Source of the DNA: DASZIT01 sp036489495
GTDB lineage: Bacteria > Actinomycetota > Acidimicrobiia > Acidimicrobiales > RAAP-2
Direction of reading: 5' to 3'
Assembly (NCBI GenBank): GCA_036489495.1
Contig: DASXFR010000153.1
Location: forward strand, 1-60,987
Length of the DNA: 60,987 bases
Under the pieces are notes generated by a model that saw only the letters and a list, made by a program, of their open reading frames with translations, was not told where the DNA came from and did no database searches. Below are positions 43,840-52,418 of the stretch, piece by piece. The stretch's first letter is position 1, and every line of letters begins with the position of its first letter. Both the position numbers and the translations under genes were made by a program.

Positions 43840-44457
43840 TCAGCCGACCGGCAGGTCCCAGAGCGGGAACCACCGGTCAAGATCCGATTCGAGGGCCAGG
43901 TCGTTGGCCACCAGGCTCTTCAGCTTCAACTCCTGCTCGATGTTCCGGTGTTCCTTGCCGTCGGGCACGAAGGGGTAGAAGGTGCCCCGCTTGAACAGGT
44001 AGACCAGGAAACCGGTCGAGGCGAGCACGGTGGTCGGCCCGGGAGCGGCGCCGGCCTCCGAGGAGCCGCTGCCGTCGGGGAGGGTGGCCACCCCGAAGAC
44101 CGAACACAGCAGCTGCGGTCCCCATCCGGAGTCGGAGAGCGACGAATTGATGAGATGGATCTCGGTGACCAGTGACTCGATGTCGGGGTTCTCCACCACC
44201 ACCCAGTGGTACCCGTAGGTGTCCTCGGCCGTCCGGAGCTTGCAGTCGCCTTCCATGTCGAGCAGCTTCATCACTTCGGCCTGCATGTCCGCGAACCCCT
44301 GTCCGGTCGGCGGCTTGTAGCAGACCCCGGCCCGCCCCGACAGGGTCATCCCTGCCGCGCTTTGGAGGGTGATGGAGGCAGACGGGAGCCCGAACAGCGA
44401 GTCGAGGTTGGCTTGGACCGGTTTGGTCCGGCCCATGATTGTGTTCAGCAGGCCCAT
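43840..44457 (-). CDS. pspAB: PspA-associated protein PspAB
   Basis: A 205-residue soluble protein that begins MGLLNTIMGRTKPVQANLDS, the recognisable N-terminus of actinobacterial PspAB. It is the last gene of pspA-pspAA-htpX-pspAB; its ATG overlaps the htpX stop (ATGA). The family is of unknown biochemical function and is found almost only with PspA/HtpX partners, which supports a role in membrane-stress handling. Confidence 0.85.
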   Translation of the reverse strand: MGLLNTIMGRTKPVQANLDSLFGLPSASITLQSAAGMTLSGRAGVCYKPPTGQGFADMQAEVMKLLDMEGDCKLRTAEDTYGYHWVVVENPDIESLVTEIHLINSSLSDSGWGPQLLCSVFGVATLPDGSGSSEAGAAPGPTTVLASTGFLVYLFKRGTFYPFVPDGKEHRNIEQELKLKSLVANDLALESDLDRWFPLWDLPVG

Positions 44458-45392
44458 CAGGCGGGGCTACCCAGCTCGGCCTCGATCTTGGCCAGCTGGT
44501 CGAGACGCTTCTCCAGCGTCGGGTGGGTGGAGAAGATGGTGGACAGGCTCACCCCCTTGGAGGCGATGGCCGGGGTGAAGTAGAAGGCGTTGAACGCCTC
44601 CGCCGATCGGAGGTCCCGGGTCGGGATGCGGGACATCTCGCCGGTGACCTTCACCAGGGCCGAGGCCAGCGCCGACGGTTGCCCGGTCAATAACGCCCCC
44701 GAGCGGTCGGCGGCCAGCTCCCGGTAGCGGGAGAGGGCCCGGGTGAGCAGAAAGCTGATGGCGTAGACCAGCACCGAGACCACCAACACCCCGAGCTCGA
44801 CCAAGGCGGCGTTGTCCCCGCCGTCGTTGCTGTTGTTGTTGCCGCCCCCGAATCCGCCCAGCATCCCGGTCCAGAACATGATGCGGGTGATGAGACCGGC
44901 CACCACGCCGAGGAAGCTGGCGATGGTCATCACCGCCACATCCCGGTGGGCCACGTGGGACAGCTCATGGGCCAGCACCGCCTCGAGCTCGGGCTCGTCG
45001 AGCCGGCGCATCAGACCGCTGGTGGCGCAGACCACCGCGCTGTTCGGGCTCCGGCCGGTGGCGAAGGCATTGGGGATATCGGTATCGGCGATGGCCACCC
45101 GTGGCTTCTTCATGTCGGCCAGGGCGCAGAGGCGGTCGATGACCCCGTGGAGTTGGGGAGCCTGTTCGGGGGTGACGATCCGACCACCCATCCCGAACAA
45201 GGCGATCTTGTCGGAGAACCAGTACTGGCAGAACAGGAGGATCGCCGCGATCACCAGCACCGCCACATAGGAGATGCCGAAGGCGATCAGCAGGCCGACC
45301 ACCGCCCCGTAGAGGATCACCAGCAACAGCCCGGTGGTGAACATCCGGACGGTCAGGCCGTGATCGGGCGGAATCTTGCTGGCAGTTGTCAT
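44457..45392 (-). CDS. htpX: Membrane zinc metalloprotease HtpX
   Basis: A 311-residue M48B protease that degrades damaged membrane proteins. Two N-terminal hydrophobic segments (about 20-60), the zinc motif HELSH near residue 140 with the third ligand in SRYRELAADRSGA, and two further hydrophobic segments between them. A glycine/asparagine-rich loop (GGFGGGNNNSNDGG) sits between the second pair. ATG 45392 lies 16 nt after pspAA; an upstream extension in frame is not conserved. Confidence 0.93.
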   Translation of the reverse strand: MTTASKIPPDHGLTVRMFTTGLLLVILYGAVVGLLIAFGISYVAVLVIAAILLFCQYWFSDKIALFGMGGRIVTPEQAPQLHGVIDRLCALADMKKPRVAIADTDIPNAFATGRSPNSAVVCATSGLMRRLDEPELEAVLAHELSHVAHRDVAVMTIASFLGVVAGLITRIMFWTGMLGGFGGGNNNSNDGGDNAALVELGVLVVSVLVYAISFLLTRALSRYRELAADRSGALLTGQPSALASALVKVTGEMSRIPTRDLRSAEAFNAFYFTPAIASKGVSLSTIFSTHPTLEKRLDQLAKIEAELGSPA

Positions 45393-45408
45393 CGGTGAGT
45401 CGTCGTCC

Positions 45409-45690
45409 TTATCCTTCGTCGGCGGATGCGGCGTCGGCCAGCAACTGCTCGGTTTCTTCCAGCGAGGCGTCGGCGAAGGGAACGACCAGTTCGGAGGGGA
45501 TGAAGGCATCGTCCGGCAAGGGCGTTCCCACCCGCCGTACCTCGGCGGCGAGGGCCATCAGGGCGGTGGTGAAGGCCGCCTCGTCGTTGGCGTCGACCGC
45601 GTTCACCAGGGTCTTGTCCAGATCGTCGAGCCCGGCCCGTTGGTCCTCGGGTACATCGTATTGGGCCTCCCCGAGAATCCGGACGATCAT
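45409..45690 (-). CDS. pspAA: PspA-associated protein PspAA
   Basis: A 93-residue protein beginning MIVRILGEAQYDVPEDQRAG, the characteristic PspAA start, with a C-terminal acidic tail. It overlaps the pspA stop by 4 nt. PspAA is known only as a genomic and probable physical partner of PspA in actinobacteria, archaea and cyanobacteria. No catalytic residues are recognised. Confidence 0.88.
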   Translation of the reverse strand: MIVRILGEAQYDVPEDQRAGLDDLDKTLVNAVDANDEAAFTTALMALAAEVRRVGTPLPDDAFIPSELVVPFADASLEETEQLLADAASADEG

Positions 45691-46463
45691 GATGGCGGTG
45701 ATTCGGGGCTGGCCGGGGCCGGCGCCGGCGGCGGCGGGGCCGACGAGAGCTCGCCGGCCGGGCCGCTGGCCCCGATCTCGGCCTTGAGGGCGGCCAGTTC
45801 GGTGTCGACGGTGTCGGTCTTGGACACCTTGTCCAGCTCGGCCTGGATGTCGTCGACCGGGGCGGTCAGATTGGTGAGGGCCCCGGACGACAGCAGCTCG
45901 TCCATGGCTCCGGCCCGGGCCTGCATGCCGTCGATCTTGTCTTGGGCCCGCTGCATGGACATCCCGGCGTCGCTCATCGACTCGGAGATGCCGGAGACGG
46001 CTTCGCCGATCTTGGTCTGGGCCTCGGCCGCGGTGTAGGTGGCCTTCATCGTCTCCTTCTTGGTGCGGAAGGAGTCGACCTGGGTCTGGAGCCTCTGGGC
46101 GGTGTCGACCAGCTTCACTTCCTGGCCGGCCACCTGGTCGTGTTGGGTCTTCAGGTCGGTGAGCTGCTCGGCCAGTGCCGCCCGGCGGGCCAGCGCCTCG
46201 CGGGCCAGATCCTCGTTGCCCTGGCCGAGGGCGGCCTTGGCCTGCTGCTGCAATTTGTCCGCCGAGGTTTGCAGCTGGCTGGCCTGGAGCTCGATCCGCT
46301 TCTTGGCCGTGGTGACATCGGCCACGCTGCGGCGGACCTTCTGGAGGCTCTCCAATTGCTTCTGGTACGACAGGTCGAGGGATTCCCGGGGATCCTCCGC
46401 CTTGTCGAGCAATTTATTGGTCTTTGCCTGCACGATTCCCGACAGGCGCTTCATGACGCTCAT
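45687..46463 (-). CDS. pspA: Phage shock protein A (PspA/IM30 family)
   Basis: A 258-residue ESCRT-III-like membrane-remodelling protein. It begins MSVMKRLSGIVQAKTNKLLD with the amphipathic helix and the DPRESLDLSYQKQLESLQKV segment of the family, followed by a long coiled coil to about residue 190. The last 30 residues are a Pro/Ala/Ser tail not found in E. coli PspA. ATG 46463 follows GGGAGGAAG. It heads the pspA-pspAA-htpX-pspAB operon. No PspF/PspB/PspC or ClgR homologue is adjacent, so regulation must differ from proteobacteria. Confidence 0.93.
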   Translation of the reverse strand: MSVMKRLSGIVQAKTNKLLDKAEDPRESLDLSYQKQLESLQKVRRSVADVTTAKKRIELQASQLQTSADKLQQQAKAALGQGNEDLAREALARRAALAEQLTDLKTQHDQVAGQEVKLVDTAQRLQTQVDSFRTKKETMKATYTAAEAQTKIGEAVSGISESMSDAGMSMQRAQDKIDGMQARAGAMDELLSSGALTNLTAPVDDIQAELDKVSKTDTVDTELAALKAEIGASGPAGELSSAPPPPAPAPASPESPPS

Positions 46464-46530
46464 AGTGGTACTTCCTCCCTCACTCTTCGCAGTGGAGCTT
46501 AGGTGCTCCCCGCCCGGTAGCGTGATCGGC

Positions 46531-47442
46531 GTGCCCGAATCGCTTTGCCTGTTGACCGTCCATGCCCATCCCGACGACGAGTCGTCCAAGGGTGCCGGGA
46601 CGGTGGCCCGGTACCACCACGAGGGCATTCATGCCGTATTGGTGTGCTGCACCGGAGGGGAAGAGGGGGAGATCCTCAACCCGGCCATGGACACCCCCGA
46701 GGTCCGGGAGCACCTGCCGGAGGTCCGCCTGAAGGAGCTGGCCCAGGCCACCTCGGTGATCGGCTACGACGAGGTGGTCATGCTCGGCTACCGCGACTCG
46801 GGGATGGCCGGCAGCGAGTCCAACGCCAACCCCGACTCCTTCGCCCAGGCGCCGCTGGACGAAGCTGTCGGGCGACTGGTGGAGATCGTCCGCCGCACCA
46901 AACCTCAGGTCATGGTCATCTACGGGGACGAGCAGTCCGGCTACCCGCACCCCGACCATCTGCGGGTCCATGACATCGGGATCGTCGCCTTCCGGGCCGC
47001 CGGCGATCCCGGCCGGTTCTCCGAAGCCGGTGAGCCGTGGCAGCCGACCAAGCTCTACTACACCACCTTTTCGGTCGCCCGCTTCCGGGAGATCCACCTC
47101 AAGTTCATCGAGCTGGGGCTCGAGTCCCCCTTCGACGACACCTGGCGCGACCGCTGGAAGGGGATGACCGAAGCGCCGATCACCACCGAGGTCGACGTCT
47201 CGGCCTTCGGCCATGTCCGCCGGGAAGCGCTGCTGGCCCACGCCACCCAGGTGGACCCGACCTCGCGGTTCTGGTTCGGCCTCCCCCCCGAGGTGATGGA
47301 CGGGATCCACCCCCGCGACGACTACCAGTTGGCGCTGGTGGCGTCGGGAACCGGAGACGGCGTGTCGATCGCCGAGGTGGATCCCGACGCCATGAACGCG
47401 CCCGAGTTGCGGGAGACCGATCTGTTCGCCGGGGTCCGATAG
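46531..47442 (+). CDS. mca: Mycothiol S-conjugate amidase (Mca/LmbE family)
   Basis: A 303-residue zinc amidase that cleaves mycothiol conjugates of electrophiles in detoxification. The metal site HAHPDDE is at residues 11-17 and HPDH near 141; the length and the RDSGMAGSESNANP loop fit Mca rather than MshB. TAGCGT (46518-46523) ends 7 nt before GTG 46531 and there is no Shine-Dalgarno site, so the transcript is probably leaderless and the alternative GTG 46522 is disfavoured. Its presence suggests that the organism makes mycothiol. Confidence 0.9.
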   Translation: MPESLCLLTVHAHPDDESSKGAGTVARYHHEGIHAVLVCCTGGEEGEILNPAMDTPEVREHLPEVRLKELAQATSVIGYDEVVMLGYRDSGMAGSESNANPDSFAQAPLDEAVGRLVEIVRRTKPQVMVIYGDEQSGYPHPDHLRVHDIGIVAFRAAGDPGRFSEAGEPWQPTKLYYTTFSVARFREIHLKFIELGLESPFDDTWRDRWKGMTEAPITTEVDVSAFGHVRREALLAHATQVDPTSRFWFGLPPEVMDGIHPRDDYQLALVASGTGDGVSIAEVDPDAMNAPELRETDLFAGVR

Positions 47443-47509
47443 CAACGGGCGGCTCCTCGGGCAAAACCGGCAGGTGAGACGGGTACCACCCGGATAGCAT
47501 CGACGTTCT

Positions 47510-47896
47510 GTGAGCACCTGGCTGACTGACGAGTGGTTCGACCAGACCCGGAAGCTGGCCGCCGACCAGCCCGAGCGCCCCGGCCTCTCGGCCCGGATGC
47601 AGTTCATCGTCACCGGCGGCCCCGATGGCGATGTCCACTATTACTGGGTCCTCGAGGATGGGCACCTGCGCCAGAGCGCGATCGGTGACGTGGACAACGC
47701 CGACGTCACCCTCACCGTCGCCCGACCCGAGGCGGTGGCCATGGCCAAGGGGGACCTCGATCCCAACGTGGCCTTCATGCAGGGCCGGATGAAGGTGGCC
47801 GGCTCCATGGGCATCATGATGCGCCTCCTCCCGGTGACCAACACCCCCGAATATCAGGAGCTGCGGCGGCGGATTGCCGACGTCACCGAATTCTGA
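47510..47896 (+). CDS. SCP2 sterol-binding domain protein
   Basis: A 128-residue single SCP-2 domain, with the typical ADVTLTVARPEAVAMAKGDLD and FMQGRMKVAGSMGIMMRL segments lining the lipid tunnel. It probably binds lipids or acyl-CoA. GTG 47510 has TAGCAT (47495-47500) 9 nt upstream. Its 3' end overlaps the convergent gene by 14 bp. With the two P450s it hints at sterol or isoprenoid handling, though such proteins are common in actinobacteria. Confidence 0.88.
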   Translation: MSTWLTDEWFDQTRKLAADQPERPGLSARMQFIVTGGPDGDVHYYWVLEDGHLRQSAIGDVDNADVTLTVARPEAVAMAKGDLDPNVAFMQGRMKVAGSMGIMMRLLPVTNTPEYQELRRRIADVTEF

Positions 47897-48623
47897 GCCC
47901 ACCACTTTCGACGGTTCCCGAGTTGGCCCCGCCCAGGAACGGGATGTGGACGGTACCGGCACTCTGGAGCACGATGAGAATCGCCGCCGTCAGCAAGAAA
48001 CAGACCAGCACCACGATGAGCGCCGGCCGGACTCTCATCCAGGTGAGCCCCGGCGACGGGCGACCCATGCCCGGCGAGCGGCCGGCGAACACGGTGGCCG
48101 TCGACGACGAATCTGACCGGCCCTGATGGTGGAGGGCGAACACCCCCACTCGGGGTCGGAGCTCGTCGACGTTCCCGCTCGGGAGCAAGAACCGGTAGGT
48201 GGCCAACACGGTCCGGAGGCTGATCAGCGCCCCGGCCCGGGTCAGGGAGGACGAGCGTTCGGTGGCGACCGGATCGATGACATCGTGGTCATCACCGATG
48301 CCTTCGCCGGTGCGGTTGAACTCCGGATCGACCCACCATTCCGGGGTCACCCCGCCAGTCCAGGGCTCGACCGAATGGGCGATCAAGGACGACCAGGGGA
48401 GGAGCCGGGGCGGCTCGTCGGGGCTGTGGACCACCCCCACGCCCCGGTCGTCGAAGGTGAGCCGGATCCCGTCGACCGGCTGGGGGGCGTGGCTGCCGTC
48501 GGTCAGGAGGATCAGACCATCGAGGGCAAAGGGCTCCGGCTCGGCGGGGATGGCCACGCCACCGGGGGTCTCCGGAGGGGTGGTGACCTTCGACTCGCCT
48601 TCTCCGACCATGGCAGCTCCCAT
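47883..48623 (-). CDS. Hypothetical protein with one C-terminal membrane segment
   Basis: A 246-residue protein that I do not recognise. Residues about 30-130 resemble a PH-like strand-rich domain (LDGLILLTDGS, VDGIRLTFDDRGVGVV, LPWSSLIAHSVEPW), as seen in several actinobacterial proteins of unknown function. A variable linker follows, then RPALIVVLVCFLLTAAILIV as a single membrane anchor and a short outside tail. The start at ATG 48623 is plausible; ATG 48611 is an alternative. It overlaps the SCP2 gene by 14 bp. Confidence 0.65.
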   Translation of the reverse strand: MGAAMVGEGESKVTTPPETPGGVAIPAEPEPFALDGLILLTDGSHAPQPVDGIRLTFDDRGVGVVHSPDEPPRLLPWSSLIAHSVEPWTGGVTPEWWVDPEFNRTGEGIGDDHDVIDPVATERSSSLTRAGALISLRTVLATYRFLLPSGNVDELRPRVGVFALHHQGRSDSSSTATVFAGRSPGMGRPSPGLTWMRVRPALIVVLVCFLLTAAILIVLQSAGTVHIPFLGGANSGTVESGGLRIR

Positions 48624-48689
48624 TGACGATGGGTCACGATAGTTTCCACCGGCATCCGGTGGGAAAGGCGGCCGGAGCGGGGCTGGTGG

Positions 48690-49529
48690 TCAGCCGCGGC
48701 GCATGGCGTCGCGCAGCGACCGGTACCCGATGAGGGTGACCCCGGCCTGCGCGATGAGGTCGCCGGTGCCCCGTTCGTCGACCAGCAGGATGTGGTCGGA
48801 GACCCGGGTCTTCCAGTCGAGGGTGATGGCCCGCAATTCCGGGGTATCGACCGCCGGCCGGAGGGTCACCTCCGTGACCCCGGGCTCCAGGGTGGGGAGC
48901 AGGTCGATCAGGGCCTGCCGGGGGGGATGGGTGGTCGTCGAGAGCTGGGCCCGCTGGTCGGCGAACAGGACCCCCTCGTCGGCGGCCAGCTTACGGAAGG
49001 GGAATCCGATGTTCGGCTCGGCGTCGGCGCCGAGCAGCCGGAGGGGCAGCGAGAAGTCCAGGGCCAACTCGAGGTAGATGTCGAAGAACTCGGGTCGGAG
49101 GATGAGGGCATCGAGATGGGCGTCGAGATGGCTGACGTCGAATCCCCACAGCACGGCGCGCTCGACCTGGGCCCGGCACTCCCGGCGGACCTCGTCGAGG
49201 TCGGCGTGGTCCCACATATCGGTGATGGTGCGGGGAAATCCACCGTCGCCGTCGAGGAGGGAGGGGGCCTGGGTGATGGGCCCCCACCGGAACAGATCGT
49301 GCTCGGCGTTGAGGGTGAGGCGGACGCCGACATCCTCGCCCCGGTAGCGGGAGGCGGCTTCCCGGGCCCACGGGGCCGGGACCATCAGGGAAGCCGAGGT
49401 GCCGATCCCCTCCCGGAGCGACTCGAAGACCCCGTCGTTGGATGCGTGGCAGAACCCCATCTCGCAGCACTGCAGGAGCAGGAGTTTGGCGTCGGCCGGG
49501 TAGTCCAGGCGCTCGGCGACCGTAGGCAT
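48690..49529 (-). CDS. ChbG/HpnK family (YdjC-like) deacetylase
   Basis: A 279-residue member of the YdjC/ChbG/HpnK deacetylase family, which removes acetyl groups from N-acetyl sugars. The CHASNDGVFESL segment near residue 25 carries the usual Asp and the VRLTLNAEHDLFRWGP and DVSHLDAHLDAL segments carry the metal-binding histidines. GVTEVTLRPAVDTPELRAI is the C-terminal signature. ATG 49529 is chosen from homology; the open frame runs much further upstream without similarity. Substrate unknown; hopanoid or glycan processing are possibilities. Confidence 0.8.
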   Translation of the reverse strand: MPTVAERLDYPADAKLLLLQCCEMGFCHASNDGVFESLREGIGTSASLMVPAPWAREAASRYRGEDVGVRLTLNAEHDLFRWGPITQAPSLLDGDGGFPRTITDMWDHADLDEVRRECRAQVERAVLWGFDVSHLDAHLDALILRPEFFDIYLELALDFSLPLRLLGADAEPNIGFPFRKLAADEGVLFADQRAQLSTTTHPPRQALIDLLPTLEPGVTEVTLRPAVDTPELRAITLDWKTRVSDHILLVDERGTGDLIAQAGVTLIGYRSLRDAMRRG

Positions 49530-49555
49530 GATCCCGACCGTAGCGTGTGCATCGG

Positions 49556-49804
49556 TCAGGCGGCGCGCCCGGTGTGCCGGCCGCCGCCAGGTCCGTCCGG
49601 GTGGTGACGGGTGGGATCGTGGGCGGCCAACAATGCTCGGGCGGCGGCGATCCCCTGGCGCCCGACCCGGCGGGTGCGCTCGTCGAGCCGCCACTCCGGG
49701 GGCCGCGGCTCGGCCGCCGGCAGCGCCGGTTCGCCGGGTCGGGCTCCGGCTAGAGGGAGTTCGGGTTGGTGGGCCGGCGGCCGGGTCGGTCGGTTGCTGC
49801 TCAT
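49556..49804 (-). CDS. Small conserved hypothetical protein
   Basis: 82 residues from ATG 49804. The N-terminal half is Pro-rich (RPTRPPAHQPELPLAGARPG); the C-terminal half has a charged helix, WRLDERTRRVGRQGIAAARA, followed by a His/Gly-rich tail. I recall similar short proteins with an ERTR.VGR.G.A.AR helix across actinobacteria, but with no function. It is divergent from the next gene with a 36-nt spacer. Confidence that it is real is moderate. Confidence 0.55.
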   Translation of the reverse strand: MSSNRPTRPPAHQPELPLAGARPGEPALPAAEPRPPEWRLDERTRRVGRQGIAAARALLAAHDPTRHHPDGPGGGRHTGRAA

Positions 49805-49840
49805 GGTGACAGCATGACAAGTAGGTGTATCAATGGGTCC

Positions 49841-50830
49841 ATGACCGCTGCTGTCGATCCCGCCCCCGCCCGACGCTATGGGATCACCGTCCCGTTTGAC
49901 GGGGTTACGCTGCGTGAACACCGTCAGTGGTACCGGGAATTGGTCGAATTGGGCTACACCGACGTTTGGTCGGCGGAGACCGACGGGACCGACGGCCTCA
50001 CCCCGTTGGCGTTGGCCGCGGCCTGGGAGCCTGACCTCCGGCTCGGGGTAGCCATCATCCCCGCCTATACCCGGGGGCCGGCGCTGTTGGCCCAGAGTGC
50101 CGCGGCGATGGCCGAAGCCGCCCCGGGCAGGTTCGCGTTCGGTCTGGGGACCTCCTCCGACGTGATCGTCGGTCGCTGGAACGCCGCCGAGTTCGTCGAG
50201 CCCTACAAGCGGGTCCGGGACACCATAAGGTTCCTCCGCTCGGCCCTGGCGGGGGAGAAGGTCGACCACGAGTACGACACCTTCACCGTGCGTGGCTTCC
50301 GCTTGGCCCGTCCGGTCGAGCATCCGCCCCCGATCTTCCTGGCCGCCCTCCGCTCGGGCATGCTCCGCCTCGCCGGTCGGGAGGCGGACGGGGTCATCGT
50401 CAACTGGCTGTCGGCCGAGGACGTGGCCACGGTGAAGCCGGAGGTCGGCGCCGACATCCCGATGGCGGCTCGGATCTTCGTGTGCCCATCCGAGGACACC
50501 GAGATGGTGCGCAAGGTCGGCCGCCGGATGATCGCCGCCTATCTCAACGTGGGCGTCTATGCCGAGTTCCACCGCTGGTTGGGCCGGGGGCCGGTACTGG
50601 AACCGATGTGGGAGGCATGGCAGGCGGGCGACCGCAAGCGGGCGCTGGAGGTCATCCCCGACGAGGTGGTGGATTCGCTGGTCGTTCACGGGTCGTTCGA
50701 CGAGTGCCGCGCCCATGTCGGCCGCTACGTGGCCAACGGGATCGACATCCCGGCCATGGCGGTAATGGCGATCGACATGGACCTCGGGAAGGCCATACGC
50801 GGCCTGGCGCCCCCCTGGGACGCGGCTTGA
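49841..50830 (+). CDS. LLM-class F420-dependent oxidoreductase
   Basis: A 329-residue luciferase-like oxidoreductase. Typical segments: LVELGYTDVWSAETDGTDGL near residue 30, AAWEPDLRLGVAIIPAYTRG, GRFAFGLGTSSDVIVGRW, and LRLAGREADGVIVNWLSAED. ATG 49841 is the start that fits family length. Convergent with purE 13 nt away. One of four LLM-type enzymes in the window. Substrate unknown. Confidence 0.88.
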   Translation: MTAAVDPAPARRYGITVPFDGVTLREHRQWYRELVELGYTDVWSAETDGTDGLTPLALAAAWEPDLRLGVAIIPAYTRGPALLAQSAAAMAEAAPGRFAFGLGTSSDVIVGRWNAAEFVEPYKRVRDTIRFLRSALAGEKVDHEYDTFTVRGFRLARPVEHPPPIFLAALRSGMLRLAGREADGVIVNWLSAEDVATVKPEVGADIPMAARIFVCPSEDTEMVRKVGRRMIAAYLNVGVYAEFHRWLGRGPVLEPMWEAWQAGDRKRALEVIPDEVVDSLVVHGSFDECRAHVGRYVANGIDIPAMAVMAIDMDLGKAIRGLAPPWDAA

Positions 50831-50843
50831 GGCCGGCCGGCCG

Positions 50844-51335
50844 TCAGCTGTTGTAGCGGGCGACAATCTCCGCGTCCTGGTCCCGGACCTGCTCGGCCAG
50901 CTCCTTGATGAACCGGTCCTGCTCGACGGCGAGGCGCTCATCGGAAAGGGCCAGGATCCGCATGGCCAGGAGCCCGGCGTTCCGGGCGCCGTTGACCGCC
51001 ACCACCGCCACCGGTACCCCTTTCGGCATCTGGACCATGGCCAGCAACGAGTCGAGCCCGCCGAGGTTGACCAGCGCCACCGGCACCCCGATCACCGGCA
51101 CCGGGGTGGCGGCGGCCAGGACGCCGGCCAAGTGGGCGGCGCCCCCGGCGGCGGCGATGATCACCTTGATCCCGTTGGACGACGCGTTACGAGCGAACTC
51201 GATGGCGTCATCGGGGGTGCGATGGGCAGAGATGACCCGGACCTCGACCTTCACCCCGAAGGACCGGAGGACCTGCACCGCGTCATCCATGACCGTTGCG
51301 TCGGATGCGCTTCCCATGACGATGGCGACTGACAT
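50844..51335 (-). CDS. purE: N5-carboxyaminoimidazole ribonucleotide mutase
   Basis: Class I PurE, which rearranges N5-CAIR to CAIR in purine synthesis. 163 residues with MGSASDATVMDDA at the N-terminus, ISAHRTPDDAIEFA near 42 (catalytic histidine) and AAAGGAAHLAGVLAA near 68. CAGAAT ends 6 nt before ATG 51335 without a Shine-Dalgarno site, compatible with a leaderless mRNA. The partner purK is not adjacent in this window. Confidence 0.95.
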   Translation of the reverse strand: MSVAIVMGSASDATVMDDAVQVLRSFGVKVEVRVISAHRTPDDAIEFARNASSNGIKVIIAAAGGAAHLAGVLAAATPVPVIGVPVALVNLGGLDSLLAMVQMPKGVPVAVVAVNGARNAGLLAMRILALSDERLAVEQDRFIKELAEQVRDQDAEIVARYNS

Positions 51336-51493
51336 GAGTGCATTCTGCCCGAACCCCGGGTCACACACACATTGGCGCCGGTGGCATCTCAACGGCACCG
51401 CCACCATCGGGCCAGTACGGTGGGCGGCCGTGGCCATCGCCACCTCCCGGCGGCAAGACGCCGGATCCTGCCCGATCCAAGAGGAGAATCAGC

Positions 51494-52399
51494 GTGCGCA
51501 TTGGAGCGATGTTCGACATTGACCAGCCCATCGACAACGTGGTGGCCCAGGTGGCTTCGATGGCGTCAGCCGGCCTGGAGACGGCGTGGACGTCGCAGAT
51601 CTTCGGGTACGACGCGCTGACGGTGCTGGCGGTGGTGGGTCGAGAGGTCCCCGGCATCGGCCTGGGGACCGCGGTGGTGCCGACCTACCCCCGGAATCCG
51701 GTGATGCTGGCCGCCCAGGCGCTGACCGTGCAGGCGGTCACCGGGGGTCGCCTCACCCTGGGGATCGGGCTCTCGCACCAGGTGGTCATCGAGAACGTCT
51801 TCGGCCAGTCGTTCGACAAGCCGGCCCGCCACATGCGGGAGTACCTGTCCATCCTGATCCCGATCCTCGAGGGAGAACAGGTCTCCTTCACCGGCGAGAC
51901 CCTCCGAGCCTCCACCTTCGGCCCACTGGGGATCACCGCCTCGCCGGCCCCCGTACTGGTGGCCGCCCTCGGGGACACCATGTTGGGCATCGCCGGCCGG
52001 ATGGCGGCGGGGACCATCACCTGGATGACCGGACCCGCCACCATCGAATCCCACACGGTGCCGACCATCCGGGCCGCCGCGGCCAAGGCGGGCCGTCCCG
52101 AGCCCCGGGTGGCTGTCGGGCTGCCGGTCTGCGTCACCGATGACGCCGATGCCGCCCGGGCCAAGGCGGCGGAGCTGTTCGCCATCTATGGAACCCTTCC
52201 GTCCTACCGGGCGATGCTCGACCGGGAAGGGGCGGCCGGGCCCGCCAATGTGGCCATCGTCGGCACGGCTGCCGAGGTGGTCAGCCAAATCCTCCGGTTC
52301 GCCGATATCGGGGCCACTGATTTCGCTGGGGCACCATTCGGCTCCGGTAAGGAGATCAAGGCGTCGATCGACGTGCTGGCCGGTCTGGTGAACGACTGA
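51494..52399 (+). CDS. LLM-class F420-dependent oxidoreductase
   Basis: A 301-residue luciferase-like protein. GLETAWTSQIFGYDAL, GLGTAVVPTYPRNPVMLAAQ and GGRLTLGIGLSHQVVIE are family hallmarks; EYLSILIPILEGEQVSFTGE follows in the usual place. GTG 51494 has GAGGAGA 7 nt upstream. It is divergent from purE across a 158-nt spacer in which I see no other gene. Substrate unknown. Confidence 0.9.
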   Translation: MRIGAMFDIDQPIDNVVAQVASMASAGLETAWTSQIFGYDALTVLAVVGREVPGIGLGTAVVPTYPRNPVMLAAQALTVQAVTGGRLTLGIGLSHQVVIENVFGQSFDKPARHMREYLSILIPILEGEQVSFTGETLRASTFGPLGITASPAPVLVAALGDTMLGIAGRMAAGTITWMTGPATIESHTVPTIRAAAAKAGRPEPRVAVGLPVCVTDDADAARAKAAELFAIYGTLPSYRAMLDREGAAGPANVAIVGTAAEVVSQILRFADIGATDFAGAPFGSGKEIKASIDVLAGLVND

Positions 52400-52418
52400 A
52401 CCGCGGCGGGCGGACGGC

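Noticed and set aside
50831..50842. GGCCGGCCGGCC palindrome between convergent LLM and purE genes
   Set aside because: Could be a bidirectional terminator, but it has no T-run or loop and is the kind of low-complexity GC palindrome expected in this genome.
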